DNA of 64,000 nucleotides from Streptomyces sp. NRRL S-350 (GTDB lineage Bacteria; Actinomycetota; Actinomycetes; Streptomycetales; Streptomycetaceae), in contig NZ_JOHO01000025.1 in the NCBI RefSeq assembly GCF_000719705.1, positions 28,809-92,808 on the forward strand, given 5' to 3'. Position numbers and translations under genes: made by a program. Under the pieces are notes generated by a model. It had not been told where the DNA came from, did not search any database, and was given only the letters and a program-made list of their open reading frames with translations. Shown here piece after piece: positions 39,640-48,034 of the stretch (positions within the stretch are counted from its first letter, which is position 1; the number at the start of each line of letters is the position of its first letter).

Positions 39640-40679
39640 CGCAGCGTCACCCCGCCCCAGTCGAAGTCGACCTCGTCCAGCGCCCCCAGGTCGGCGCAGA
39701 GGCTGTACAGCGCGCTGTAGTCCTGGACGAGCATGGTGCGCGCCTGGTCCTGCTCGACCTCGCGCATCATCTGCTCGCCGCCCGCCACGCCGACCAGCCG
39801 GACCACCCGGCGCCAGGTGGTGAAGTCATTGGCGCCGAACGCCCGCATGCCGTCGCTCACGGCGTCCAGGAAGTACGCCCGGCGCTCGGCGTCCAGGCCG
39901 GAGCAGACCTCCTTGGCGACCTCCTTGGAGATCGAGGAGTGGCAGTACTCGTCGCGGTTGTGCATGGTCGCGGTGGCCCGGTTCACCGGCTGCACGTCCG
40001 GGTCCTCGGCGATCAGGTTGAGGTAGGCGTTGATGGACAGCTCGGACACGGTGGTGAAGGCCAGCGTGGTCAGGTCGCGCTGCCACGGGTGCCCCGCCTC
40101 GGCGAGCCGCTCGGCGTGCCGGCGGGCCTTCTTCGCCACCGGGAGCTCGCGCTCCGGCAGCTGCCAGCCGCGCCGACGGCGGGTCACCGCACTGGCGTTG
40201 AGGTGCATCAGGGTGTGGTACTGCTCGTCCACCATGGCCTGGGTCGCGGCCAGGACGGACGTCTCGGACAGTCCGGTGCCGAAGGCGTCGCGGGTGATCA
40301 GCTCGAAGCCCGGGTTCACCACCCGCTGCTCGTTGTCCATCACGTTCTTGTTGAACGCCACCCAGGCCCAGGCGAGCAGCCGGGACCGCCGGTCCGCGTC
40401 CAGGGCGAGGTAGGAGGGGTGGTCGCGGAACGGGAGCAGGTGTTCCGGGTAGTCGGGGCGCTCGGGCTCGAACAGGTCGTCGAGGTCCGGTTCGGGCCGC
40501 TTCACCGAGGCCCGCCGGGCCCAGTTGCCGGCCAGGCGCGCGATGACGGCGTTCTCGACGGGGTCGTCCGGGTCGTGCTCGGGCAGGTGCGGCGACGGGA
40601 ACGCGGGCGGATGCGGGGAAGCGGGCGGGTTCGGGTGCGGGGACGGGTGGCCGGCGTCGGCGGCTGGAAGGTGGGCCAT
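39636..40679 (-). CDS. AurF-type diiron N-oxygenase
   Basis: The 347-residue protein has the complete AurF diiron ligand set with matching spacing: Glu117, Glu152, His155, Glu213, His240, Glu244 and His247. AurF/CmlI enzymes oxidise arylamines to nitro groups, and other members hydroxylate carbon. Candidate sites here are a guanidine nitrogen, an amine or a benzylic carbon. The first 40 residues are Pro/His-rich and probably disordered. GAGAGG lies 9 nt before ATG 40679. It is between the 2-oxoglutarate enzyme gene and the FAD oxidase gene, coupled to the latter. Confidence 0.9.
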   Translation of the reverse strand: MAHLPAADAGHPSPHPNPPASPHPPAFPSPHLPEHDPDDPVENAVIARLAGNWARRASVKRPEPDLDDLFEPERPDYPEHLLPFRDHPSYLALDADRRSRLLAWAWVAFNKNVMDNEQRVVNPGFELITRDAFGTGLSETSVLAATQAMVDEQYHTLMHLNASAVTRRRRGWQLPERELPVAKKARRHAERLAEAGHPWQRDLTTLAFTTVSELSINAYLNLIAEDPDVQPVNRATATMHNRDEYCHSSISKEVAKEVCSGLDAERRAYFLDAVSDGMRAFGANDFTTWRRVVRLVGVAGGEQMMREVEQDQARTMLVQDYSALYSLCADLGALDEVDFDWGGVTLR

Positions 40680-40713
40680 GGCGTGCGTCCTCTCGGGGGG
40701 CTCCTGGGGTCGG

Positions 40714-41403
40714 CTACCAGGTGCCGGCGAGTACGGCCTTCTCGTACGCCTCCCCGTAGCGCCGGTCCGGCCAGGCGTTGTAGGCGAGCAGGAAGAGGTC
40801 GCGGTGCCCCTCCTGGCCGCGCGGCGCGGCGATGTCGGTCGCGTAGTGCCGCATCCTGCGGTCGTCCAGGACGACGGCCTGGCCGGGCTGGAGCACCGTC
40901 CGGGCGAAGGGCCGGTCGCTGTCCATCGGCATCAACTGGGTCTCGCCGCCGGTGATGTTGACCCGGTCGATGACGGCGATCACGCTGAAGGTGTGCCCGT
41001 CCTGGTGCGGTCCCTCCGGGACCGAGACGCCCCGGGTGCTGTCGTCCGAGACGATCCGCCACTGGTGCACGTCGACCTGCCAGTCGGTGGCGGTGTCCAG
41101 CGGGACCTCGTCCGCGCCCGCCCGCACCAGTGCGCCGGGGTCGATCCGCAGCGGCTCGAAGTCCCGCAGCTGGCCGCCCGTCACGCCGTTGAACTGCGTC
41201 GCCTGGCAGAACGGGCGGTGCGGCAGCAGCTCCAACTGCCATCCGCCGTGGGCGGAGTGGGCGATCCGGAACTGCGAGAACCGGCGGTGGCGGAACTTGC
41301 CGTCGCAGTACCGGTCGAGGGGGAGGGTGGGGAACTCCCGGAGGACGGACTCGTCGAGCTCCGGGACGGAGAAGAACTGGTAGTGCCGTTCATTGAGCGC
41401 CAT
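40714..41403 (-). CDS. 2-oxoglutarate/Fe(II) dioxygenase, isoleucine-dioxygenase family
   Basis: The 229-residue protein fits the 2OG-Fe_Oxy_2 family (PF10014), known for hydroxylating free amino acids such as isoleucine. Iron ligands are His133, Asp135 (PEGPHQDGHTF) and His186, and Arg201 (HRDLFL) should bind 2-oxoglutarate. The ITGGETQLM strand is typical. ATG 41403 starts the conserved region; the ribosome site is weak. It is the first gene of the thirteen-gene operon. It may hydroxylate the acceptor amino acid or the ring methyl. Confidence 0.88.
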   Translation of the reverse strand: MALNERHYQFFSVPELDESVLREFPTLPLDRYCDGKFRHRRFSQFRIAHSAHGGWQLELLPHRPFCQATQFNGVTGGQLRDFEPLRIDPGALVRAGADEVPLDTATDWQVDVHQWRIVSDDSTRGVSVPEGPHQDGHTFSVIAVIDRVNITGGETQLMPMDSDRPFARTVLQPGQAVVLDDRRMRHYATDIAAPRGQEGHRDLFLLAYNAWPDRRYGEAYEKAVLAGTW

Positions 41404-41817
41404 GCGAAAGCCAGCCGTTCTGTGGGGTGTCAGACGACGCAATGGAGGCCACGGGGAGGGGGAGGGCAGGAGGCGCCGAGCCCGGGCGCGGGCCCGGTCG
41501 GAGGGTCACTCCTGCGATGACCATCGTCATTCGGCATGACCACGGCGTTCAAGGGATCCGGGCTTCCGGAACCGGCATGACGTGATCCGGACAGGCCGGA
41601 CACGAAGAAGCGCCTCCCGCCTCGGCGGATGTGACGTGACGTCAGGTGTTGCCGACTCCGTCAGCGAGCGACGCGTCCGGTCATTCCTGTCGCACTCGTG
41701 GTCGATGTCGGACACGGGTCGGGCCCGCCGTCCTCCCACTCCGGCCGTCCTCCCGCCCCGGCCGACTTCCCCTCCGGGGCCGACCACCCCCTCCGGCCCC
41801 CGGCGCCTACCGGCGGA
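41404..41817 (-). promoter_or_regulatory. Upstream control region of the biosynthetic operon
   Basis: This 414-bp gap is the only place for the operon promoter. It holds ATGACCATCGTCAT (41517-41530, 5-bp arms), a 13-bp palindrome TGACGTGACGTCA (41632-41644), and further ATGAC/TGACGTGA half-sites near 41535 and 41577; CGGCATGAC occurs twice 40 bp apart. These would suit an activator or the adjacent MarR. A weak minus-strand -35-like TTGAAC is near 41548-41553. Open frames in the region look spurious. Confidence 0.45.
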
Positions 41818-42261
41818 TCAGTGGTCCTCCGCCCTGTCCGCATCGAGGATGCGGGTGAGGAGTTCGGCGAGCTGCCGGAGGTCGTCGGCGGGGAGGGTGC
41901 CGACGGCCGGGGGCGGCCGCAGCAGGATGGCGTCGGCGGTCGCGATGGCCTCGTGGCCGGCGGCCGTGAGCGTCACCAGTTTGCGGCGCCGGTCGTCGGG
42001 GTGCGGTTGGCGTCGGACGAGGCCCTGGGTTTCCAGTTTGTCGACGATGAGGGTCACGTAGGGGGCGTCGATGCCGTTGGCCTGGGCGAGTTCGCTGAGG
42101 CTCATCGGCCGGTCCCGGAGCTGGAAGAGGAGTTTGCCGCGGCCGCCGCCGAGGCGGAATCCGAGCGCCTCGGCGAGTTCGCCGTGCCGGTTGTGGGCCT
42201 CGACGAACCCCCGCATCAGGGCCCAGGCCCGGGCCGCCGGGTCGGTCGGGGCGGCTACCAC
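41818..42261 (-). CDS. MarR family transcriptional regulator
   Basis: The 147-residue protein has the MarR winged helix (PMSLSELAQANGIDAPYVTL, then LVRRQPHPDDRRRKLVTLT) between dimerisation helices. Such proteins respond to phenolic or other small ligands. Its GTG at 42261 overlaps the stop of the SDR gene, so the two are co-expressed, probably under autoregulation through the direct repeats at 42959-42985. It is also the regulator nearest the biosynthetic operon start, 414 bp upstream, and may affect it. Confidence 0.92.
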   Translation of the reverse strand: MVAAPTDPAARAWALMRGFVEAHNRHGELAEALGFRLGGGRGKLLFQLRDRPMSLSELAQANGIDAPYVTLIVDKLETQGLVRRQPHPDDRRRKLVTLTAAGHEAIATADAILLRPPPAVGTLPADDLRQLAELLTRILDADRAEDH

Positions 42262-42971
42262 GGCACGGTCCGGCCGAGGTAGTCGACGTAGTGCAGTCCG
42301 GGTTCGCCCCGCAGGGCGTCGAGGGTCCTGACCACGTTGGGGATGCTGTCGTCGATGTCGAGTCGGGCGTCCGGGCCGCCGAGTTCGGTGCGCACCCAGC
42401 CGGGGGCCATCAGGACGAGGGTCCGGGCCTCGCCGCTGTGCCGCGCCGCGTAGCTGCGCATGAAGGTGTTGAGCGCGGCCTTGCTCCCGCGGTACACCTC
42501 GTGGCCGCCGTTGACGTTGTTCGTCACGCTGCCCTGGCCGGAGGACATCACCGCGATGGTGCCCGCCGGGTCGATGCGGTGGTGGAAGGCCTCCACGACG
42601 CGCAGCGGGCCGAGCGCGTTGGTGACCATCACCCGGGTGAACTCGTCGGTCGAGGTCTCCGCCACGGTGCCCTCGGGCTGGTTGGTGACGCCGGCGTTCA
42701 CGAACAGCAGGTCGAACGTCCGGTCGGCGAGGCGGCCGTGGAGCGCCGCGATCTGCTCGGGCTCGGTGATGTCGACGGTCTCGATCTCGATCCGCCCGTC
42801 GGTGGTGTCGGCCAGGTCGTGCAGCGGGGTGCGGTCCGAGCCGCGCACGGTGGCGGTGACCTGCCGGCCGTCCCGCGCCCACTCCCGGGCCAGGGCGAGG
42901 CCCAGACCCCGGGACGCGCCGATCAGTAGGACCCGCCTGCCGGGCTCCTGGCGTGCATTGATTGTAGTCAT
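42255..42971 (-). CDS. Short-chain dehydrogenase/reductase
   Basis: The 238-residue SDR has the nucleotide motif GASRGLG, NAG in LLFVNAGVT, active-site Ser in VMSSGQGS and YRGSK for Tyr/Lys, so it should be an active NAD(P)-dependent oxidoreductase. The substrate is unknown. ATG 42971 lies only a few nucleotides from the predicted transcription start, suggesting leaderless translation. It is coupled to the MarR gene, a pairing often seen for detoxification of aromatic compounds. Confidence 0.92.
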   Translation of the reverse strand: MTTINARQEPGRRVLLIGASRGLGLALAREWARDGRQVTATVRGSDRTPLHDLADTTDGRIEIETVDITEPEQIAALHGRLADRTFDLLFVNAGVTNQPEGTVAETSTDEFTRVMVTNALGPLRVVEAFHHRIDPAGTIAVMSSGQGSVTNNVNGGHEVYRGSKAALNTFMRSYAARHSGEARTLVLMAPGWVRTELGGPDARLDIDDSIPNVVRTLDALRGEPGLHYVDYLGRTVPW

Positions 42972-42985
42972 GTTAATGATTGTAG
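42959..42985 (-). promoter_or_regulatory. SDR-marR promoter with direct-repeat operator
   Basis: TGATTGTAG occurs at 42959-42967 and again at 42977-42985, 18 bp apart. On the minus strand each reads CTACAATCA; the upstream copy contains TACAAT, an excellent -10, ending about 7-9 nt before the ATG at 42971. The second copy covers the start codon. This fits MarR autorepression and a leaderless transcript. Confidence 0.6.
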
Positions 42986-43026
42986 CCTCTATAACTAACC
43001 CGGTGGGTGAAGTCGGGCGCAGACGC

Positions 43027-43067
43027 GAAGAGGCGGCCCCGCGCGCCGTGCGCGGGGCCGCCTCTTC
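43027..43067. terminator. Strong hairpin terminator after arsR
   Basis: An 18-bp perfect stem pairs 43027-43044 (starting GAAGAGGCGGCCCC) with 43050-43067 around the 5-nt loop GCCGT. It lies directly after the ArsR stop on the minus strand and would isolate this gene from the SDR promoter. Confidence 0.9.
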
Positions 43068-43073
43068 CCGGTG

Positions 43074-43439
43074 TCACTCCGCCGGGTCCGGAGAGTCGGT
43101 GAGTCCCAGCCGCAGGTGCTCGATGTGGTAGACGGCCTGGTCGAGGAGGGCGGCGACGTGGTTGTCGTAGAGCGCGTAGACGACCGAGCGGCCGTTGCGC
43201 CGACCTGTCACCAGGCCCAGGTTCCGGAGCAGTCGGAGCTGGTGGGAGCAGGCGGACTGTTCGAGGCCGACTTCGGCGGCGAGTTCGGTGGCGGCGCAGG
43301 GGCCCTCGCGGAGGCGGGAGAGGATCAGCAGGCGGGAGGGGGTGGCCAGGGCCTGCAGGGTGGTGGCCACCCGGGCAGCGCTGGCGGCGTCCAGGCGTGT
43401 GTGCGGGACGGCGGTGGCGGGGGCGGCTCCATGACCCAT
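43074..43439 (-). CDS. ArsR/SmtB metalloregulator, NmtR/CzrA type
   Basis: The 121-residue protein has the ArsR winged helix (CAATELAAEVGLEQSACSHQ). Its alpha-5 metal site residues Asp92, His94, His105 and His108 have exactly the spacing of the CzrA and NmtR sites, which bind Zn, Co or Ni. It should repress the divergent P1B-4 ATPase gene until metal is in excess. A TGAA-N6-TTCA operator lies between them. No ribosome site precedes ATG 43439, but TAGTAT ends 7 nt upstream, so translation is probably leaderless. Confidence 0.9.
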   Translation of the reverse strand: MGHGAAPATAVPHTRLDAASAARVATTLQALATPSRLLILSRLREGPCAATELAAEVGLEQSACSHQLRLLRNLGLVTGRRNGRSVVYALYDNHVAALLDQAVYHIEHLRLGLTDSPDPAE

Positions 43440-43461
43440 GCTGCCAATACTACAACTCGTA

Positions 43462-43480
43462 CATGAAGAGGCGTTCATAT
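43462..43480. promoter_or_regulatory. ArsR-type operator between arsR and metal ATPase genes
   Basis: The sequence contains TGAA-N6-TTCA (43464-43477) inside a longer ACATGAA...TTCATAT dyad, and a further TTCATGTA follows at 43482-43489. This is the usual ArsR/SmtB operator form. It covers the probable arsR -35 and lies upstream of the ATPase gene. Confidence 0.75.
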
Positions 43481-43534
43481 GTTCATGTATGGTGGACGGG
43501 TCCGTGGCCGTGCCCTGCCCCGAAGGTCCACCCC

Positions 43535-45535
43535 ATGCCCTCCTCCACCCTGACCTCCCCCACCGAGCGCCCCGCACCCCCGGCAGCACCCCGCCCGGAC
43601 ACCGCGCCCCGCCGGCGCACCCGGGTGCTGGCGCTGCCCGAGGCCCGCTGGGCCGCCGCCGCGACGGTGCTGTTCCTGATCGCGCTGCCGCTCCAGCTGA
43701 CCGGCGCGCCCGCCTGGGCCTGGGGCCCGCTGTACGCCCTCGCCTACGCCACCGGCGGCTGGGAGCCCGGCTGGGCGGGGCTGCTGGCGCTGCGCGAGCG
43801 GACCCTCGACGTCGACCTGCTGATGATCGTCGCCGCGCTCGGCGCCGCCGCCGTCGGGCAGGTCATGGACGGCGCGCTGCTGATCGTCATCTTCGCCACC
43901 TCCGGCGCCCTGGAAGCCCTCGCCACCGCCCGTACCGCCGACTCGGTGCGCGGACTGCTCGACCTCGCGCCCGCCACCGCCACCCGGCTGCTGCCCGACG
44001 GCGGCGAGCAGACCGTGCCGACCGGGGAACTGGCCGTCGGCGACACCGTCCTGGTCCGCCCCGGCGAGCGGATCGGAGCCGACGGGCGCGTCCTGGACGG
44101 CGCGAGCGACGTCGACCAGGCCACCATCACCGGGGAGCCGCTGCCCGTGGCCAAGCAGGCCGGCGACGAGGTGTTCGCCGGCACCCTCAACGGCACCGGC
44201 GCGCTGCGGATCCGGGTCGACCGGGACGCCGCCGACTCCGTCATCGCCCGGATCGTGCACCTGGTGGAGGAGGCCTCCGAGACCAAGGCACCCACCCAGC
44301 TGTTCATCGAGAAGATCGAGCAGCGCTACTCGATCGGCATGGTCATCGCGACCCTCGCCGTCTTCGCCGTGCCCCTCGCCCTCGGCGCCGCCTTCACCGG
44401 CTCGCTGCTGCGGGCGATGACCTTCATGATCGTCGCCTCGCCCTGCGCCGTGGTGCTGGCCACCATGCCGCCCCTGCTGTCCGCGATCGCCAACGCCGGA
44501 CGGCACGGCGTCCTGGTGAAGTCCGCCGTCGTCATGGAAGGCCTCGGCCGGACCGACGCCGTCGCCCTGGACAAGACCGGCACGCTGACCGAGGGCACGC
44601 CCCGCGTCACCGAACTGCGCCCGCTCACCGCATCGGGCCTCTCCGAGGACGACCTGCTGGCACTCGCCGCCGCCGCCGAGCACGCCAGCGAACACCCGCT
44701 CGCCCGGGCCGTCGTGGACGCCGCCCGCACCCGCGGGCTCACCCCGGCCACCGCCGAGGACTTCGCCTCCGTCCCCGGCGCCGGCGTCACCGCCACCGTC
44801 GACGGCCGGGTCGTCGCCGTCGGCGCGCCCGTGCGACTGGTCAACGGCCGCGCCGACGCCTGCTCCACCGAAGCCGCCGCGCTGGCCGCCGAACTGGAGG
44901 AAGCCGGCCGCACGGCGGCCCTGGTCGAGGTGGACGGCGTCCCGGTCGGCGTGCTCGGCCTCGCCGACCGGCTGCGCCCGGACGCCGCCGCCACCGTCGC
45001 CGCGCTCACCCGCCTGACCGGCCGCACACCGGTCCTGCTCACCGGCGACAACCCGCGCGCCGCCGGCCGGGTGGCCGCCGAGGTCGGCATCGCCGAGGTC
45101 CGGGCGGGGCTGCTGCCGAGGGACAAGGTCGCCGCGGTCCGGGAGCAGGAGGCGGCCGGGCGCAGGGTGCTGGTGGTCGGCGACGGCGTCAACGACGCGC
45201 CCGCGCTGGCCGCCGCGCACACCGGCGTCGCGATGGGGCGGGCCGGCTCCGACCTGGCCCTGGAGACCGCCGACGTTGTGATCGTCCGCGACGAACTCGC
45301 CACCGTCCCGGCCGTGGTGGCGCTCTCGCGGCGCGCCCGGTCGTTCGTGGTGCAGAACCTGGTGATCGCCTCGGTGTTCATCTCGGCACTGGTCGTCTGG
45401 GACCTCGTCGCCACCCTGCCGCTGCCGCTCGGTGTGCTCGGCCACGAGGGCTCGACCGTCCTCGTCGGGCTCAACGGGCTGCGGCTGCTGCGCGAGCGGG
45501 CGTGGACCGGGGCCCGCGCCGGGGGCGGGAGCTGA
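43535..45535 (+). CDS. P1B-4 type heavy-metal exporting ATPase
   Basis: The 666-residue P-type ATPase has the membrane motif SPC (302-304), phosphorylation site DKTGT (Asp346), TGEP actuator loop and GDGVNDAPAL hinge, plus HEGST in the last helices. SPC with HEG(S/G)T defines subgroup P1B-4, which exports Co, Ni, Zn or Fe. There is no N-terminal metal-binding domain, as usual for this subgroup. ATG 43535 has GAAGG 9 nt upstream. The divergent NmtR/CzrA-like ArsR supports a Co/Ni/Zn role. Confidence 0.93.
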   Translation: MPSSTLTSPTERPAPPAAPRPDTAPRRRTRVLALPEARWAAAATVLFLIALPLQLTGAPAWAWGPLYALAYATGGWEPGWAGLLALRERTLDVDLLMIVAALGAAAVGQVMDGALLIVIFATSGALEALATARTADSVRGLLDLAPATATRLLPDGGEQTVPTGELAVGDTVLVRPGERIGADGRVLDGASDVDQATITGEPLPVAKQAGDEVFAGTLNGTGALRIRVDRDAADSVIARIVHLVEEASETKAPTQLFIEKIEQRYSIGMVIATLAVFAVPLALGAAFTGSLLRAMTFMIVASPCAVVLATMPPLLSAIANAGRHGVLVKSAVVMEGLGRTDAVALDKTGTLTEGTPRVTELRPLTASGLSEDDLLALAAAAEHASEHPLARAVVDAARTRGLTPATAEDFASVPGAGVTATVDGRVVAVGAPVRLVNGRADACSTEAAALAAELEEAGRTAALVEVDGVPVGVLGLADRLRPDAAATVAALTRLTGRTPVLLTGDNPRAAGRVAAEVGIAEVRAGLLPRDKVAAVREQEAAGRRVLVVGDGVNDAPALAAAHTGVAMGRAGSDLALETADVVIVRDELATVPAVVALSRRARSFVVQNLVIASVFISALVVWDLVATLPLPLGVLGHEGSTVLVGLNGLRLLRERAWTGARAGGGS

Positions 45536-45562
45536 GGCGCCCCGAACCGGCCTGCCGGGCGG

Positions 45563-46906
45563 CTACTCGGCCTCGGGGGAGGCGGCCTGCGCCTCCGCCT
45601 TCCCCTCGGCCCGCTCCTCGGCCCTCTCCGTGGCCTTCCCCTCCGGCGTCGCGTCCGCCGCCGGGGGCTGGGCCGACTCCATGGCGGTCATCCGCGGCAG
45701 CAGGAACAGCACGGCGACCAGCAGGGCCAGGAGCAGGCCGCCGCCGAGGAACAGGGGCGTGCGGATGCTCGTCGCGGAGGCGATCCAGCCGCTGAGCGCG
45801 GCACCGGCCATGATGCCGAGACGGCTGAGCAGCATGTAGCAGCTGTTGACCCGGCCGAGCAGCTCCTTCGGGACGGCCTGCTGGCGCAGCGAGATCGCCT
45901 GGATGTTCCAGGTCACGATGCCGAAGCCGATCACGCCGTACAGCGCCGCGATTTCGAGCACCGAGGTGCTGAGCCCCATCAGGATCAGCGAGACGCCCAT
46001 CAGCAGGAAGGCGACCGCGATCCGGGTGCCGCGGCCGAGCAGGCGGCTGAGCCGGCCCGCCAGGGTGCTCGCGGCGGTGCCGCCGATCGCGCCGGCCGCG
46101 AGGACGATGCCGTAGGAGGCGGCGGGGGCGTGCACGACCTTGGTGACCATCAGGACCATCATGGTGGTGCCCATGAAACAGGTCAGCGCGCCCAGGGTGG
46201 AGAGGACGGCCAGCATCCGCACCTCACGGTGGCGGAACAGCCAGTTGACGCCCTCGCGGATCTCGGTGAGCACCGGGCGGCCGGCCTGGGCGCGGGCGGC
46301 GGTGGAGCGGCCGGTGGCGGCGACCAGGGCGGCGGCGAGCGCGAAGGAGATGCCGTCCACCGTGAAGGGGAAGCCGGCGGCCACGGCGAACAGGGCCGAT
46401 CCGAGCAGCGGGCCGATCAGGTTGCCGCCGACGAGCATGTTGGCCTGCATCCGGCCGTTCGCGGCGTCGAGCTGGTCGGGGCGCACCAGTTCCGGCACGG
46501 CCGAGGTGGCGGCGTTGGAGAAGACCGTCTCGCCGCAGCCGAGCAGGAAGGCCAGCGCGGCGAGCGCCGCCAGCGGCGGGTGCGCGAGGAAGATCCAGCA
46601 GGCGAAGCCGAGGACGACGGCGGCGCGCAGGGAGTCGATCGTCCACATCAGCCGCCGCCGGTCGGCCCGGTCGGCGAGCACCCCGCCGTACAGCGACATC
46701 AGCAGGAAGGGCAGCGACCCGGCGACGGAGACCACGGAGACCGCGCTCGGGGAGTCCGAGACGGCCACCGCCAGCAGCGGCAGGGCGGAGTCCCGCATGC
46801 CGTCGCCGACCGAGGAGATCGCCGAGGCCGACCACAGCAGGGTGAACTTCCGGCCCAGTTGCGGACGGCTTTTGGAGGGCTTTTCAGCCAGGTCTGCTGC
46901 GGTCAC
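45563..46906 (-). CDS. MFS transporter (MFS_3 type)
   Basis: The 447-residue protein has about twelve helices and the loop motif LADRADRRRL; it begins LGRKFTLLWSASAISSVGDG, typical of MFS_3 drug or siderophore exporters. The last 45 residues are a charged Ala/Glu tail (TERAEERAEGKAEAQ). GTG 46906 has no ribosome site but CATACT lies just upstream, so it may be leaderless. It converges with the metal ATPase gene with 27 bp between stops. The substrate is unknown. Confidence 0.88.
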   Translation of the reverse strand: MTAADLAEKPSKSRPQLGRKFTLLWSASAISSVGDGMRDSALPLLAVAVSDSPSAVSVVSVAGSLPFLLMSLYGGVLADRADRRRLMWTIDSLRAAVVLGFACWIFLAHPPLAALAALAFLLGCGETVFSNAATSAVPELVRPDQLDAANGRMQANMLVGGNLIGPLLGSALFAVAAGFPFTVDGISFALAAALVAATGRSTAARAQAGRPVLTEIREGVNWLFRHREVRMLAVLSTLGALTCFMGTTMMVLMVTKVVHAPAASYGIVLAAGAIGGTAASTLAGRLSRLLGRGTRIAVAFLLMGVSLILMGLSTSVLEIAALYGVIGFGIVTWNIQAISLRQQAVPKELLGRVNSCYMLLSRLGIMAGAALSGWIASATSIRTPLFLGGGLLLALLVAVLFLLPRMTAMESAQPPAADATPEGKATERAEERAEGKAEAQAASPEAE

Positions 46907-47100
46907 CGACGCAGTATGTCATGTCCGCGGAGGACTCTTCGGGCGGATTCCGAACTGCCCCGGGTGCCCCGAACTGCGCGTGTCCTTACGGAAGTCGGGG
47001 TCGTCCCGGGCTGTCCGGTTCTGTCCGGACCGCCCCGCGGGTCCACCCCCGCCGGCCCGGGAATCCCCGGCAGGCCCCCGGCAAGCCCCGGCACGAACGG

Positions 47101-47162
47101 CAGGCCCCGGGAGACCCCGTTCAGACCTCGGGAGACCTCGTACAGACCTCGGGAGACCCCGG
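47101..47162. repeat. Three tandem copies of a 21-bp unit
   Basis: Three imperfect copies of a CAGACCTCGGGAGACCTCGTA unit lie in the 277-bp gap between the MFS promoter and the TauE-like gene, downstream of the latter. Open frames through it look artificial. No other feature was recognised in the gap. Confidence 0.75.
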
Positions 47163-47183
47163 CAGGCTGCACGCCCCGACCGG

Positions 47184-47918
47184 CTAGCCGAGACCCGAGA
47201 CGCCCTTGACGAGCGTCGTCAGCCCGCCCGCCAGGGCCAGGCCCAGCACGGCGAACCGGGCGCTCCGGTCCGACACCCGCGCCGCGAGCACCCGCCCGAC
47301 CGCCGCCCCGCCCGCGAGCGCGGCGCCCACCAGGCACCACGCGGGTACGGCCAGCCCGGGCACGCCCTTCGCCGCGATCGAGAAGACGTTCACCACCACG
47401 CCGTAGAACTGCGCGTTGGGGACGAACTCGGCGGCCGACCACCCCGTGTTGACGGCGTACAGGGAGACCGCCGGGCCGCCCACCCCCGCGGCCGCGTTCA
47501 TGAACCCGCTGGTGGCGCCCGCGGCCAGGGCCCCACCGATCCCGCGCAGCGCGGACGCCCGGACCCCGCGCAGCACCAGCACCGACGCGAGGCTGACCAG
47601 CAGCCCGATGCCGATCAGCAGCCCGGTCTCCGGCACCTCCGCCGCGACCCAGGCCCCGGCCGGCACCGTACAGGCCGCGGCGAGGACCAGCGGCAGCATC
47701 GCCGTCAGCCTGACCTGCCGCCAACTGCCCAGCAGGCCGACGGCGCTGATCGCGCCCGCGGAGACGTTCGACAGCGCCACGCCGTCGGCCGCGCCGACGA
47801 GGAGCACCAGGACGGGCGCGGCGACCAGGGCGAAACCCACCCCGGCCAGCCGCTGGACGGACGCGCCCGCGAGGACGGCACAGCCCAGGAGGAGGTCGGC
47901 GGTCCAGCTGCCGGGCAT
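47184..47918 (-). CDS. TSUP family permease (TauE/SafE)
   Basis: The 244-residue protein has about eight membrane helices and the repeated GVGFALVAAP-type and GFMNAAAGVGGPAVSLYA motifs of TauE/SafE transporters, which move sulfur-containing anions or organic acids. GAGGAGG lies 8 nt before ATG 47918. It is a single gene facing the beta-helix lipoprotein across a short gap, with no clear partner. Confidence 0.88.
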   Translation of the reverse strand: MPGSWTADLLLGCAVLAGASVQRLAGVGFALVAAPVLVLLVGAADGVALSNVSAGAISAVGLLGSWRQVRLTAMLPLVLAAACTVPAGAWVAAEVPETGLLIGIGLLVSLASVLVLRGVRASALRGIGGALAAGATSGFMNAAAGVGGPAVSLYAVNTGWSAAEFVPNAQFYGVVVNVFSIAAKGVPGLAVPAWCLVGAALAGGAAVGRVLAARVSDRSARFAVLGLALAGGLTTLVKGVSGLG

Positions 47919-48034
47919 CGGATCGGCCTCCTCGATCGGCGGACGGTGCGCACCGATCATGCCCCAGGCGGCGGTTGCCCCCGCAGGCCGGCGCCGGGCA
48001 ACCGGTTGGGCCGCCGCCGTGCCCGCTCGTACGG

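Noticed and set aside
41527..41787. 86-aa minus-strand frame upstream of the cluster operon
   Set aside because: No ribosome site, Arg/Gly-rich shadow composition, and it covers the palindromes of the promoter region.
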